From Legionella oakridgensis ATCC 33761 = DSM 21215 (GTDB lineage Bacteria > Pseudomonadota > Gammaproteobacteria > Legionellales > Legionellaceae): a stretch of DNA of 64,000 nt. Both the position numbers and the translations under genes were made by a program. This document shows positions 35,613 through 44,772 of this stretch, in pieces (positions within the stretch are counted from its first letter, which is position 1; each line of letters starts with the position of its first letter). The stretch covers positions 2,183,501 to 2,247,500 of the forward strand of contig NZ_CP004006.1 in the NCBI RefSeq assembly GCF_000512355.1, read 5' to 3'. The notes below the pieces were generated by a model that saw only the letters and a list, made by a program, of their open reading frames with translations, did not search any database and was not told the DNA's origin.

Positions 35613-35841
35613 TCCTGACTCCCTTTATTCTTTATCCTTTAACGTATAGCAAATTTACGATAGCTTCGCTTTGGTTTTTCTGGAAAAAATAATAAGAACC
35701 GACTACGCTTGTAATTGATTTTTATAACTATTGGCTTGCAAAAGAAATTATTTATCTCGGGCAAAACGCATTTGGCATACTTATTTAGGCCATGGCTAAT
35801 GCAAAGAAATTACCTTTATTCTATAAAGTCGTGGAGCAGCG

Positions 35842-37158
35842 ATGAGAATAAGTAAAAAAAATTTGCCGACAAAAGAATTGATCCGGTTTCTCTCAGAAGC
35901 AAGCGTTCCCATCATTGTTAAAGAAATCAATCATGAAGCAAGAGAGCGTCGAGGTGAAATCTTTAATCTTTTGCCTGCCAATAAAGCCGATAAAGTATTT
36001 AGTTACCTGGAACCCGTTCATCAAGCACAAATAATCCGCGACATTGACAATAAGAAAGCGCTGGCTTTGCTGGAAAAAATGGAACCAGATGATCGTGCCA
36101 GACTGTTTGATGAATTACCCGAAGAAACCAGCGCACGATTTCTTCGCCGTCTAAGTGTCAAAGAACGTCGAGCCACTTCTTTACTGCTTAAATACCCCAA
36201 TGAAACAGCAGGACGTATCATGAGTCCTTTTTTCATTTCATTACACACGGACATGACCGTAGAAGAATCGTTACGACACGTAAGAACCAAGGGAAAAGAC
36301 GCTGAAACCATCTATATTTTGCCAGTCGTCGATCAAGACATGCATCTGCAAGGTGTGGTAGAACTTGACAAATTGGTGATGGCTGACCCAACACAACGGG
36401 TTGCCCAATTAATGTATAAAGAAATAAAAAGTTTTTCTGTCTATGATGATCAGGAAAAAGTCGCACGCTTTATCCAGTCAACGGATTGGCTTGCTGTGCC
36501 CATCGTAGAAGACAACCAGCGTCTGGTAGGCATCGTCACGATCGACGATGCCATGAGCATCATGCAACTGGAAGAAACTGAAGACATCATAAGAGGGAGC
36601 GCTTCAGGACCTCTCGGCAAACCTTATCTTTCTGTCCCTATTTTCCGTTTAATGAAAATAAGGATTATCTGGCTGTCAATGCTCGCTATTGCCGGAACAT
36701 TGACCGTCAATGTTTTACACACCTTTGAAACAACACTCAATCAAGTCATTGTTCTTGCTCTGTTCATCCCTTTATTGATTGGTATTGGTGGCAATACCGG
36801 CTCGCAATCCGCCACCACCATTGTCCGTGCTCTTGCAGTAGAAGACGTGCGCGTTAGTGACTTTTTGACGGTTGCCCTACGCGAAACGGCGGTTGGAATT
36901 TTGATTGGTCTGAGTTTAGGATTGGCAGGTTATTTCATCGTTTGGCTTATTTTTCGGCAAAAAATTGCTTTGATTATATCGTTCAGTTTGCTTGCTATTT
37001 GTACTATGGCGGCATTGACGGGCTCGCTTATGCCAATCTTGGCGCGGGTTCTACGTTTGGATCCTGCTGTAGTTAGCGCACCCTTTGTTTCCACCATCAT
37101 TGATGCAACCGGGCTTTTAATTTACTTCATGATCGCCAAGATAATTTTAAATTTTTAA
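35842..37158 (+). CDS. mgtE: Magnesium transporter MgtE
   Basis: Dimeric Mg2+ channel of 438 residues. The N-terminal superhelical domain (LLPANKADKVFSYLEPVHQAQIIRDI ... MEPDDRARLFDELPEE), a CBS pair (about 130-250; AGRIMSPFFISLHTDMTVEESLRHV and LVGIVTIDDAMSIMQLEETEDI) and five membrane helices (about 270-435) with the pore helix GGNTGSQSATTIVRAL are all present. Start ATG at 35842 with GTGGAGC upstream. Confidence 0.93.
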   Translation: MRISKKNLPTKELIRFLSEASVPIIVKEINHEARERRGEIFNLLPANKADKVFSYLEPVHQAQIIRDIDNKKALALLEKMEPDDRARLFDELPEETSARFLRRLSVKERRATSLLLKYPNETAGRIMSPFFISLHTDMTVEESLRHVRTKGKDAETIYILPVVDQDMHLQGVVELDKLVMADPTQRVAQLMYKEIKSFSVYDDQEKVARFIQSTDWLAVPIVEDNQRLVGIVTIDDAMSIMQLEETEDIIRGSASGPLGKPYLSVPIFRLMKIRIIWLSMLAIAGTLTVNVLHTFETTLNQVIVLALFIPLLIGIGGNTGSQSATTIVRALAVEDVRVSDFLTVALRETAVGILIGLSLGLAGYFIVWLIFRQKIALIISFSLLAICTMAALTGSLMPILARVLRLDPAVVSAPFVSTIIDATGLLIYFMIAKIILNF

Positions 37159-37163
37159 CCCTT

Positions 37164-37309
37164 AGAGCTTGTTAACAAATTCGCTAAAAATAGAACGATA
37201 GCCGTTATTTTCGAGCACTGCAGCGCAGTGTACATAGAAGTACATGAGCAGCGGAGCACAGGAAATGACGGTTAGTGTTCATTTTTAGTAGAATTTGTTA
37301 ACAAGCTCT
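37164..37309. mobile_element. MITE-like element with long terminal inverted repeats
   Basis: A 146-bp element between mgtE and the fusion gene. The ends share a perfect 19-bp inverted repeat, AGAGCTTGTTAACAAATTC (37164-37182, and its complement at 37291-37309), which continues imperfectly through CTAAAAAT-GAAC to about 34 bp. The inside holds a further hairpin (GCACTGCAGCGCAGTG) and a TACATAGAAGTACATGAG stretch. No coding sequence. The right end touches the stop codon of the next gene. Confidence 0.7.
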
Positions 37310-39765
37310 TAGACGATCATTTTATCCCATTGACCATACGATGAAATAATTTTGCCACGAGGTATGGTCAATATAAAAAGCAATACCGCACAAATAATAC
37401 TGGCCAATGTTGCGGCCAAGCCAGCGTCATAGACAAATGGCGTTATGAATAATGTCAATGCAAACGCTAAATTAATAAAACGCAATACCCGCACGGCCTC
37501 CGCCAACGCTGTTACAGTAACTGTAATAATTAAGGAACCCAACAAATGATCGGCGTTAGCCATCCCTCCTGATGCGTCCAGAGTCAACCGCGTACACATT
37601 AACCATACACCAATGGCGATACACCCTAACAAATTCCAAGGTAATGTAATACCACCATTGAGCATTTCTCTGATGATGGTTCCTGGGGATTGTTCAAAAT
37701 CATCGTATTCTCTTTTTTTCCTATATGCTTCATCCGTATCACCGACAAAAAGAATACGGAACAATGGTCTCCCAGCCTTCCAGCGTCGCCATAAAAATAC
37801 CCCTGTTGCGATCAGTTCATCAAATGAATAGGGAACTTGAATCAACATGGCAACGGCCGCCATTAAACACAAGGTACACCAAGTATCCAATAAGATTGGT
37901 TGAATGATAATAAACGTTATCGATACCGCCCCCAGAGGAACAATCATGATACCAAATAATAAAACTAGCCACGGCATGGTACGCCAGCGATTCGCCCCCC
38001 CAATAATACCAGTCAGGATTTCCAAAAGATAAACCACGGTCCCAAGGCCAGCATCGGATACTGGCCAAGCTGCGGATACATAGGAAGTAATGATTTCTTC
38101 CGTTCCATTTTTGGGGTCCTGTAAATTTCCCGGAAAAAAAGGTTCCCATACCTGGTCAATATATCCCAGTTGATAAGCAGTCAGATAGTGAGAAATAAAT
38201 AACCCAATAAAAGCAAGGATAATAATAGGCAGTCGTTGAAACCAGCTTGAAGGAGAATAATCCCACCCAGGAGGAATAACAGGGCCAGTCAACGCTGCAT
38301 GGGGAGCAACGCCAACATCTGGCCGCACGAGCACCGAAAAACCAATCACCAGTGAGCCAACAAGCGTATCATTCAGATAAATTGCCGCCGTAGGAGCCCA
38401 AAAGACAAGAGGAGCAAAAATTACCCATAATCCAACCAGCGCACAAACCCAGCGAATACTTGCAAATCGCCAGGATAAACAGGCAAATGCTAAAAAAACC
38501 AATACTGCACCACTGATCACATCACTAACGACGAGGGGAGAAGATTCATAGTTAAACATAACAGGGGAAGTCATCAGCCAAAACCCCATGCCAATATTTA
38601 AAAAATGCGCCCATAGATTTTGCTGATGTTGCTGCCTAAATTCAGTCTCATAACGCGTGCGTATTGTCTCAAGTCGTTTTTTTCCCAATGCCTGCATCCA
38701 ATCTGGCGCAGTCAAGCCATTTTCTTTATACCAGCGTTTAGGATCATGCTTTAAATGATTTATTATCTTAGGCAGTGTGTTTTTAATTGAATGTTGAGGC
38801 TCCCACCCAAGCTTTTCTCGTGCTTTACGAATGTCCAACGCATAATGATCCGATGCTCTATCAATCATGAACGGGCGAATAAATGGTTTTTCACCTTGAT
38901 CAAAATCATCAGGAATGACTGGTTCTGATTGTTCTTCTATCCAGGCACCCGCTTTAGCAATGGATGGCGGAATATTATATAATTGAGCTTCTTCGCCGTG
39001 AATCAAATCCGTAATTTGTGTTTGTAATGTTTCATAGCTAACGGTTTCTGGCTCGCCGGCAAGAATAATCTCTTTTTCATCGAGCTCATCTTGGTGTTGA
39101 ATTGCTTTTTTAAATAATGCAACCAAATCATCTTGATGAATAAAAGATTGCCCTGCTTTGCGATTTCCCGCATACAAATGACTTTTTATACCTCGCTCAT
39201 AAACTCGTGCAATCTGATTTGCAAGCGTCGGAATACAGGTAAATTCATTATATAATCCTGCAAGCCTCAGGATGAGATAAGGCATTTTACCATGATATTT
39301 TTTAATCATTTCTTCCGAGCGAACTTTGGATTCTGGATAAATCCATTTAGGAGCAAGAGGCGTATCTTCATTGATTATCTCGCCCGGTTCACACGGTTTA
39401 TGCACTAACATCGTACCAGAATATATGAATCGACCCACTTCAAAATGCTGCAGTGCTTTCAACAGTCGTTTTGTTCCCTTAACGTTAACTTCTTCATAAA
39501 GAGGAGAGTCTTCCCCGCTAAAATCAAAATAAGCAGCAAGGTGGATCACTGCTTTAATCTTTACACCATACTGTTCTTTTAATAATTTAAATGCCAAAGC
39601 AACGGAAGAATCAGAAGTAATATCAAAAGCAATATCACAGGTGGCATCATCTCGATCAAACCCAATGATTTGAAACTCATCCTGCAGTGCCTCTTTTAAT
39701 GACGTGCCTATGTTTCCTGAAGATCCGGTGATAACAATGATTGGCTTGCGATTTCCTTGAGCCAT
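37309..39765 (-). CDS. NAD-dependent epimerase / SPW / VKOR-domain membrane fusion
   Basis: An 818-residue fusion. Residues about 1-340: extended SDR/NAD-dependent epimerase (VITGSSGNIGTSLKEAL, YPESKVRSEEMIKKYHG as the YxxxK). About 385-490: a membrane segment with two SPW-type repeats (GFWLMTSPVMF, GLWVIFAPLVFWAP). About 510-670: VKOR-like part with the CTLC redox motif after helix pair LLDTWCTLCLMAAVAMLIQVP. About 715-818: a third membrane segment resembling SPW (GVWLMCTRLTLDASG). The upstream Cys pair of true VKOR is not obvious. The combination could couple a membrane thiol-quinone step to NAD(P)-dependent reduction, but this is inference. Confidence 0.75.
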   Translation of the reverse strand: MAQGNRKPIIVITGSSGNIGTSLKEALQDEFQIIGFDRDDATCDIAFDITSDSSVALAFKLLKEQYGVKIKAVIHLAAYFDFSGEDSPLYEEVNVKGTKRLLKALQHFEVGRFIYSGTMLVHKPCEPGEIINEDTPLAPKWIYPESKVRSEEMIKKYHGKMPYLILRLAGLYNEFTCIPTLANQIARVYERGIKSHLYAGNRKAGQSFIHQDDLVALFKKAIQHQDELDEKEIILAGEPETVSYETLQTQITDLIHGEEAQLYNIPPSIAKAGAWIEEQSEPVIPDDFDQGEKPFIRPFMIDRASDHYALDIRKAREKLGWEPQHSIKNTLPKIINHLKHDPKRWYKENGLTAPDWMQALGKKRLETIRTRYETEFRQQHQQNLWAHFLNIGMGFWLMTSPVMFNYESSPLVVSDVISGAVLVFLAFACLSWRFASIRWVCALVGLWVIFAPLVFWAPTAAIYLNDTLVGSLVIGFSVLVRPDVGVAPHAALTGPVIPPGWDYSPSSWFQRLPIIILAFIGLFISHYLTAYQLGYIDQVWEPFFPGNLQDPKNGTEEIITSYVSAAWPVSDAGLGTVVYLLEILTGIIGGANRWRTMPWLVLLFGIMIVPLGAVSITFIIIQPILLDTWCTLCLMAAVAMLIQVPYSFDELIATGVFLWRRWKAGRPLFRILFVGDTDEAYRKKREYDDFEQSPGTIIREMLNGGITLPWNLLGCIAIGVWLMCTRLTLDASGGMANADHLLGSLIITVTVTALAEAVRVLRFINLAFALTLFITPFVYDAGLAATLASIICAVLLFILTIPRGKIISSYGQWDKMIV

Positions 39766-39822
39766 GGTTAAATCCTTTTAAAAAAACAGCGCATGGAGAA
39801 GAAAGGTTTAACTCCTCAATTC

Positions 39823-40026
39823 CTAATCTCGGTAAAAACTGAGAAAATCCTGGACCGCTTTTTTAGCTTCCTCTTTTGTATAACCGTAATGTTTTTGTAA
39901 CTTGCCATAAATTTCTTGCTGGTTTCCTTTGATTTCCTCTAAATCATTATTAGTCAACTTCCCCCAAGCTTGTCTTAATTTACCTTTTAACTCTTGCCAT
40001 TCACCTTGAAAAATATCCTTATTCAT
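39823..40026 (-). CDS. CsbD family stress-response protein
   Basis: A 67-residue hydrophilic helical protein with the CsbD pattern (MNKDIFQGEWQELKGKLRQAWGKLTNNDLEEIKGNQQEIYGKLQKHYGYTKEEA). Members are induced by sigma-B or general stress in other bacteria; molecular function is unknown. It sits between the fusion gene and the LigD genes in the stress-flavoured block. Confidence 0.92.
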   Translation of the reverse strand: MNKDIFQGEWQELKGKLRQAWGKLTNNDLEEIKGNQQEIYGKLQKHYGYTKEEAKKAVQDFLSFYRD

Positions 40027-40092
40027 AAATCTATTTCCTGATAGATGCTGATTTATATAAGCTTAGCTCACTTTTTGTAATCGCATGAAAGA

Positions 40093-40973
40093 TTATAATG
40101 TGAAAGAACGAATGTCTTTGCTTTTTTGCGCAAAATTTTTCCATGAATTTTGTTTTTTTGCCAATCTCCGGAAAATATTTTTCAAATGATAGGATTGTGG
40201 ACCAAGTGCTTTATCAGCCAACTCCTCCCATTCAATGGGGGTAGCTATTGGTGCATGTCGTAACGCGCGCAAAGAATATGGGGCAACGGCAGTCATTGCG
40301 TAATCATTACGCAAATAATCAATAAAAACCTTACGACCTCGTTTTTTTTACGCTGTTCCAACGTGGTTAAATCCAAACACCGCTCATGCAATTTTTCAGC
40401 AAGCTTTCTCGCAATGATTTTAATTTCTTTAAAAGAACCACAAACCTTGATAGGAACATGAATATGCACGCCTTTTGAACCCGATGTTTTTACAAAAGAA
40501 GATACCTCCATAAAATCAAGCAAATCCTTTAATTCCAAAGCCACTGCACGTACCTTTTCAAAATCATTATCGGCAGGATCAAGATCAAAAATGATTTGGT
40601 CCGGTTTTTTTACATCCTGCATTTTTGCCAATGCCACATGTAATTCAATGGTGTTTTGCCCAGCCAGATAAACCAAATCCCGGGCTTCATTCACTCCAAC
40701 CATATTCATATTTAAGCCGCCTTCTGTTTCCATAGGCACCTGCAATCGTTGGATAAAATCTGGAAAATAATCCGGAACATGCTTGTTAAAAAACCCCTCG
40801 TGCTCAATACCATCAGGATAACGTTTTAACGTGATGGGCCGTCCTTCTATCCATGGCAAAATATAAGGAGCAATGCGGCAGTAATACTCAGCAATGTCTT
40901 TTTTTAAAAAGTGGTCTTCAGAAAAAAGAATTTTGTCTGGATGTGAAATTTCAACCTCATGTATTTCCATCAT
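40093..40973 (-). CDS. ligD: LigD polymerase domain (one-base frameshift)
   Basis: AEP primase-type NHEJ polymerase, start ATG at 40973 (MMEIHEVEISHPDKILF). Motifs: RPITLKRYPDGIEHEGFFNKHVPDYFP, FDLDPADNDFEKVRAVALELKDLL (metal-binding DxD) and TSGSKGVHIHVPI. The frame breaks at LEQRKKNEVVR; the correct frame (RGRKVFIDYLRNDYAMTAVAPYSLRALRHAPIATPIEWEEL) resumes if one A is added to the run of eight at 40342-40349, restoring about 293 residues. This is a likely miscall. It normally forms one protein with PE and ligase domains, but here it is a separate gene. Confidence 0.85.
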
Positions 40974-41082
40974 TCGTCCTCGACTGGAGTTGATGAGCAG
41001 CCGCGATGTCGTTTGGGTAAAATCGACCAACCCAATCCTCAAAGCTCCATCCTGAGGTACCAATATAAAAATGATTGGTCAT
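40957..41082 (-). pseudogene. DUF72 gene fragment between ligase and polymerase
   Basis: A 41-residue frame starting MTNHFYIGTSGWSFEDWVGRFYP matches the first 25 or so residues of DUF72 proteins (YIGTSGWSY..W.G.FYP). It then runs into the LigD polymerase gene in another frame. A GGGAGGATAAATAAG ribosome-binding region precedes the ATG. It looks like a DUF72 gene that lost its body by a deletion reaching close to the polymerase start. Confidence 0.65.
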
Positions 41083-41083
41083 C

Positions 41084-42088
41084 TTATTTATCCTCCCTAC
41101 AAACCTCTTTAGCGTCTTTATCCTTCCTTAACCCCAAAAAATATGGGTGACGTAATTTATGATTCGATGTCCACTCGGTAAATCCAACTTCAGCAACCAA
41201 CTTCGGCTCTATCCAAGTAATATGGTCGTTTGATTCTGAAAAATCAGTGAAAGGACATGCGTCAGACTGCAAAGACGTCATGCGATGATGTAAAAACTCG
41301 AGAAACTCATCATCAAACCCTGTACCTACACGCCCGCAATACTTCAATTGTTTATCTTGATAATATCCCAGAAGTAATGCTCCGAACCCAATTCTTTGCC
41401 CTTGGGGCTGTGTATAGCCACCAATAACAAACTCCTGTCCATGTCCACATTTAAATTTTAACCATTGTCTTGAACGTTGACGTACGTATTGACTGTTTGC
41501 ATGTTTAGCAATGACTCCTTCCCAACCTTTGGAACAAGCTTCATGCAAATACTGTTCACCTAGTTCATTACGATGAGGTAAGTAGCGAATGGAATGTCCC
41601 TTAAACGCAAAAACAGTTTTCAGAATAACCTTGCGCTTGCGTAATGGCAATTCTTCCAAGCTGTAACCATCCAGATAGAGAATATCGAATACATAAGCAA
41701 ATACCGGGTATTTTCTAATTAACTTTTCGCAAGGATTTTTAACGTGCATGCGATTCTGCAATCGGGAAAAACTCGTTATTTTTCCATCAAAAGTAACCAA
41801 TTCACAATCTAAAATAAAATTTCCTGGAAATTCTTTCAAAGCTTGACTTATTTCCGGGTAAAAATTATTTTGTTCCTTATTATTACGCGACAACATTTTG
41901 ACTCGTTTCCCGTGCTTATGCAGTAGGCAGCGCTCACCATCAAGCTTACGTTCATATATCCAATCCTTATTAGAAAAATAGTCTTTCGTGAGTGTTGCCA
42001 ACATAGGAGAAATAACATCATCCTGAGATTTTTTAATTAATTTTTCTTTTATTTTTCCAGGTAAATCGTTCAAGACTTTATTCATCAT
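41084..42088 (-). CDS. ligD: ATP-dependent DNA ligase (LigD ligase domain)
   Basis: Ligase domain of 334 residues from the ATG at 42088 (MMNKVLNDLPGKIKEKLIKK). The nucleotidyl Lys is in WIYERKLDGERCLL. Other motifs: LLSRNNKEQ, FILDCELVTFDG, FAYVFDILYLDG, WEGVIAKHANSQYV, WLKFKCGHGQEFVIGGYTQPQG and C-terminal FLGLRKDKDAKEV. It retains LigD-type linker residues before the catalytic core. It overlaps the PE gene by 11 bp in a different frame (ATGATGAATAA), consistent with translational coupling. Confidence 0.9.
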   Translation of the reverse strand: MMNKVLNDLPGKIKEKLIKKSQDDVISPMLATLTKDYFSNKDWIYERKLDGERCLLHKHGKRVKMLSRNNKEQNNFYPEISQALKEFPGNFILDCELVTFDGKITSFSRLQNRMHVKNPCEKLIRKYPVFAYVFDILYLDGYSLEELPLRKRKVILKTVFAFKGHSIRYLPHRNELGEQYLHEACSKGWEGVIAKHANSQYVRQRSRQWLKFKCGHGQEFVIGGYTQPQGQRIGFGALLLGYYQDKQLKYCGRVGTGFDDEFLEFLHHRMTSLQSDACPFTDFSESNDHITWIEPKLVAEVGFTEWTSNHKLRHPYFLGLRKDKDAKEVCREDK

Positions 42089-42674
42089 CTTGTTCTTCTT
42101 CGGCAATTTCTTCTAGAGAACGACCACTCAAAACTGAGTCTGGTTCCGTGCTGACTGGATTACGCCTGGCATCAGCAAACTTATCATCCAATTTGAAAAT
42201 AACCCATTGTTCTTTATCTTTCTTTTTCCGGATGCGCGCAAGCGCATATCCTCCTTGTAACTTTTTGCCTTGCAACTTGATTTTCAATGCACCTTTTACA
42301 AGCGCTTCATTCATTGATTTTTCACCATCCTCCATCAGTGGTTCATAATCACCAATATCCCATACCAATACGGTTCCTGCTCCATATTCTCCTTTAGGTA
42401 TAACGCCTTCAAATTGTGCATAATCCACTGGATGATCTTCTGTTCTTATCGCTAAATGCTTTTTATTTGGAATCGTCGAAAGACCTTTAGGCACCGCCCA
42501 AGAGACTAAAACATCCTCATTTTGCAACCTAAAATCATAATGCAAATGACTTGCATCATGTTTTTGAATAACAAAAATACGTCGGCAGGTTGAGGCTGCC
42601 TTATCCTCTTTCGGCTCGTTTGTTCTTTTAAAATCTCTGTTCTTTTTATAAGCACCTAAATTGTGTTTGGACAT
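42078..42674 (-). CDS. ligD: LigD 3'-phosphoesterase (PE) domain
   Basis: The phosphoesterase domain that trims 3' ends before non-homologous end joining, about 198 residues from the ATG at 42674. Motifs: IFVIQKHDASHLHYDFRLQNEDVLVSWAVPKGLS (His-Asp metal centre), VDYAQFEGVIPKGEYGAGTVLVWDIGDYEP, and the C-terminal SVLSGRSLEEIAEEEQ. The in-frame ATG 12 bp upstream overlaps the esterase stop and is less likely. No ku gene is seen in the window. Confidence 0.9.
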   Translation of the reverse strand: MSKHNLGAYKKNRDFKRTNEPKEDKAASTCRRIFVIQKHDASHLHYDFRLQNEDVLVSWAVPKGLSTIPNKKHLAIRTEDHPVDYAQFEGVIPKGEYGAGTVLVWDIGDYEPLMEDGEKSMNEALVKGALKIKLQGKKLQGGYALARIRKKKDKEQWVIFKLDDKFADARRNPVSTEPDSVLSGRSLEEIAEEEQDDE

Positions 42675-42676
42675 TC

Positions 42677-43999
42677 TTATTTCCAATCTTCATTAATGTC
42701 TAAAGGCCGGACGGCTGTTGTTTTATCAAAATGAATCATGCAATCAAACTGAGTGGGCAAATGCGTAAAAAAATAATGACTCGCACGTTCTGTTTCCGGT
42801 CGATAAATAACCCCGATGGCGCGTTGTAAACGAGGAATTTTTAAAAAATGTTCCAGAGATTCTTGTTCATGGGGATATAAAATAAAATTTTTGTATTTAC
42901 CATCATGAAAGACTGCTTCATAACTGCCTTCCATGCCTGGAACAATTGATTTACATTGAACAGGCGCTCCCCAGTGGGAAGCTGCTGTGACCTGTCCATC
43001 ATAAGTGGAAAAACCGATTGAATAAGTACTGCCATCATAATGTTCTCTTATTAATTGCCCAATATTTATTTCCCCCATCTCCTTCATTTCTGTAGCACGC
43101 GCATCACCAATATGAGAATTATGCGCCCAAATAATTATTTTGGCGGGTTTTTGATAACGATTTTCCAAGTAATTTGCTAAGGTATAAACCGTCTCTGCCA
43201 TGTGTTTGTCACGAATATTCCAGGAAGAAACCCGATCCTCAAACATGGAGCGATAATATATTTCCGCGTCTTTGACCACCCGAGCATTTTGTGTTGCAAA
43301 AAAATAGTCATCTTCTGCCGCCATGCCATTACTCTTTAAATATCCAAACGCTTGATGCTGCAATTCTAACCATTGTTCGATGACTTTCTGTTTACAATTA
43401 TTTTTTATCCCCGCAGTGATTAAAAAACCATACGTTTGCGGGTCGATATTCATGTGATCAAAGCAGGAATAACGCTCTCGAGCCCGGTCGGCAGCATTGG
43501 GATCAACCTGCATTAAATAATTAATGACTGCCTCCATAGAAGCATTAAGACTATATAAATCCAATCCATAGAATCCTATTTTCTCATGAACGGATTGTAA
43601 TGCATCATTATGGTGGCGAAGCCAATTAAGAAATGGAGGCATCGTTGTATTACGCCACATCCATTTTGGAAAGCGCTTAAAATCAGCCAGCGACGCATAA
43701 GCATCCTCTTGTGTTGTTTCACCTTCATGCCCTTGTATAAAGCGATGAATACGATGTACATCAGGCCAATCACCTTCTATTGCCACAGCCATAAAACCTT
43801 TTTTCAAAATCAATTGCTTCGTGATTTCAATACGGGCTTGATAGAACTGATGCGTTCCATGCGTGGCTTCACCAATCAATACAAAGCGTGCGTCCCCTAT
43901 CTTTTCCAATAAAGAAAAAAACTGCTTCTCATGTTCTCCAATAGGAATTGCCGCGTGATCAATGGCCGCAATAAATTTCTGATAAACATCCTCATACAT
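42677..43999 (-). CDS. Erythromycin esterase family protein
   Basis: A 440-residue member of the EreA/EreB-like family. Motifs: FVLIGEATHGTHQFYQARIEITKQLI (catalytic His region), VAIEGDWPDVHRIHRFI, FYGLDLYSLNASMEAVI and IIWAHNSHIGDARATEM. Many such proteins are not macrolide esterases and their substrates are unknown; here it heads the LigD cluster (2 bp to the PE gene), which hints at a DNA-damage or stress setting. Confidence 0.87.
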   Translation of the reverse strand: MYEDVYQKFIAAIDHAAIPIGEHEKQFFSLLEKIGDARFVLIGEATHGTHQFYQARIEITKQLILKKGFMAVAIEGDWPDVHRIHRFIQGHEGETTQEDAYASLADFKRFPKWMWRNTTMPPFLNWLRHHNDALQSVHEKIGFYGLDLYSLNASMEAVINYLMQVDPNAADRARERYSCFDHMNIDPQTYGFLITAGIKNNCKQKVIEQWLELQHQAFGYLKSNGMAAEDDYFFATQNARVVKDAEIYYRSMFEDRVSSWNIRDKHMAETVYTLANYLENRYQKPAKIIIWAHNSHIGDARATEMKEMGEINIGQLIREHYDGSTYSIGFSTYDGQVTAASHWGAPVQCKSIVPGMEGSYEAVFHDGKYKNFILYPHEQESLEHFLKIPRLQRAIGVIYRPETERASHYFFTHLPTQFDCMIHFDKTTAVRPLDINEDWK

Positions 44000-44397
44000 A
44001 ACGCTTCCTTCCCCTGGAAATTTATTAAATTATATTTAATAACAAGTAATTATTTAGCTACCGCTTTTTATGACCATGACAAAGTATGCACATAAAATAA
44101 TAGTAGCCTCTGATTTCGCGTAATGCCATTTGATGAAAGAACGTGCTTATTAATAAGCCATATAAAGTACAATTATTTTAAATAATTATCTCATTGATCA
44201 TTTAATAAATTATCTTTCACTGATTTTACAAAAAACTATTGAGCATTAAGTCATTTATGCGGTATGTTGAAATACACCCCTAGAAAATTGGGTTTGGTAC
44301 AAGCAATGGTCATTTAGGGAGAAATGCGATTTGCCAATTGGCTCAGTAAACATCAGAGCTGGCCAAAATGAATAAGCTTTAGCATAAGGAGGAAATT
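44000..44397. other. 398-bp intergenic region upstream of the cold-shock gene
   Basis: No coding sequence is supported. AT-rich. It should hold the promoter and long 5' leader usual for cold-shock genes; a very strong AGGAGG ribosome-binding site lies 7 bp before the ATG. Confidence 0.35.
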
Positions 44398-44622
44398 ATG
44401 GCTACAGGCGAAGTTAAATGGTTTAATAATGCCAAAGGCTGGGGATTTATTGTACCGGAAGGAGGCGGCGATGATATTTTCGTTCACTTTTCCGCCATTC
44501 AAGGCGTTGGCTATAAAACCCTAGTGGCAGGTCAAATCGTTAGTTTTGACCTGGAGCGAGGCGAACGTGGCTTGCATGCTACCAACGTCTCAGCCCTGGC
44601 AGAAACAGCAGAAGCAGAATAG
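44398..44622 (+). CDS. Cold-shock domain protein (CspD/CspA-like)
   Basis: A 74-residue cold-shock domain with RNP1 KGWGFIVPE and RNP2 DIFVHFSAI. The tail LAETAEAE is short and acidic. Binds single-stranded nucleic acids. It lacks the extension of CspD but the residue pattern ([24 protein letters not shown]) fits CspD better than CspA. Confidence 0.92.
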   Translation: MATGEVKWFNNAKGWGFIVPEGGGDDIFVHFSAIQGVGYKTLVAGQIVSFDLERGERGLHATNVSALAETAEAE

Positions 44623-44648
44623 CGCCAATCACCACCAGATAAGTCCTA

Positions 44649-44674
44649 TAATACAGCAGGTACCTGCTGTATTA
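44649..44674. terminator. Perfect 26-bp palindrome after the cold-shock gene
   Basis: TAATACAGCAGG and its exact complement form a perfect inverted repeat with no loop, 26 bp after the stop codon. It resembles a terminator hairpin but has no strong T-run after it, so it may be a weak terminator or a protein-binding palindrome. Confidence 0.5.
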
Positions 44675-44772
44675 TTAGGTTATTTGATAATCAAAAAATA
44701 AATTCATGCCGCGGTACACAACCCTAAAACATTAGGATACAATGAACGTGGGTGTTTTACTGTCTCTTCCTC

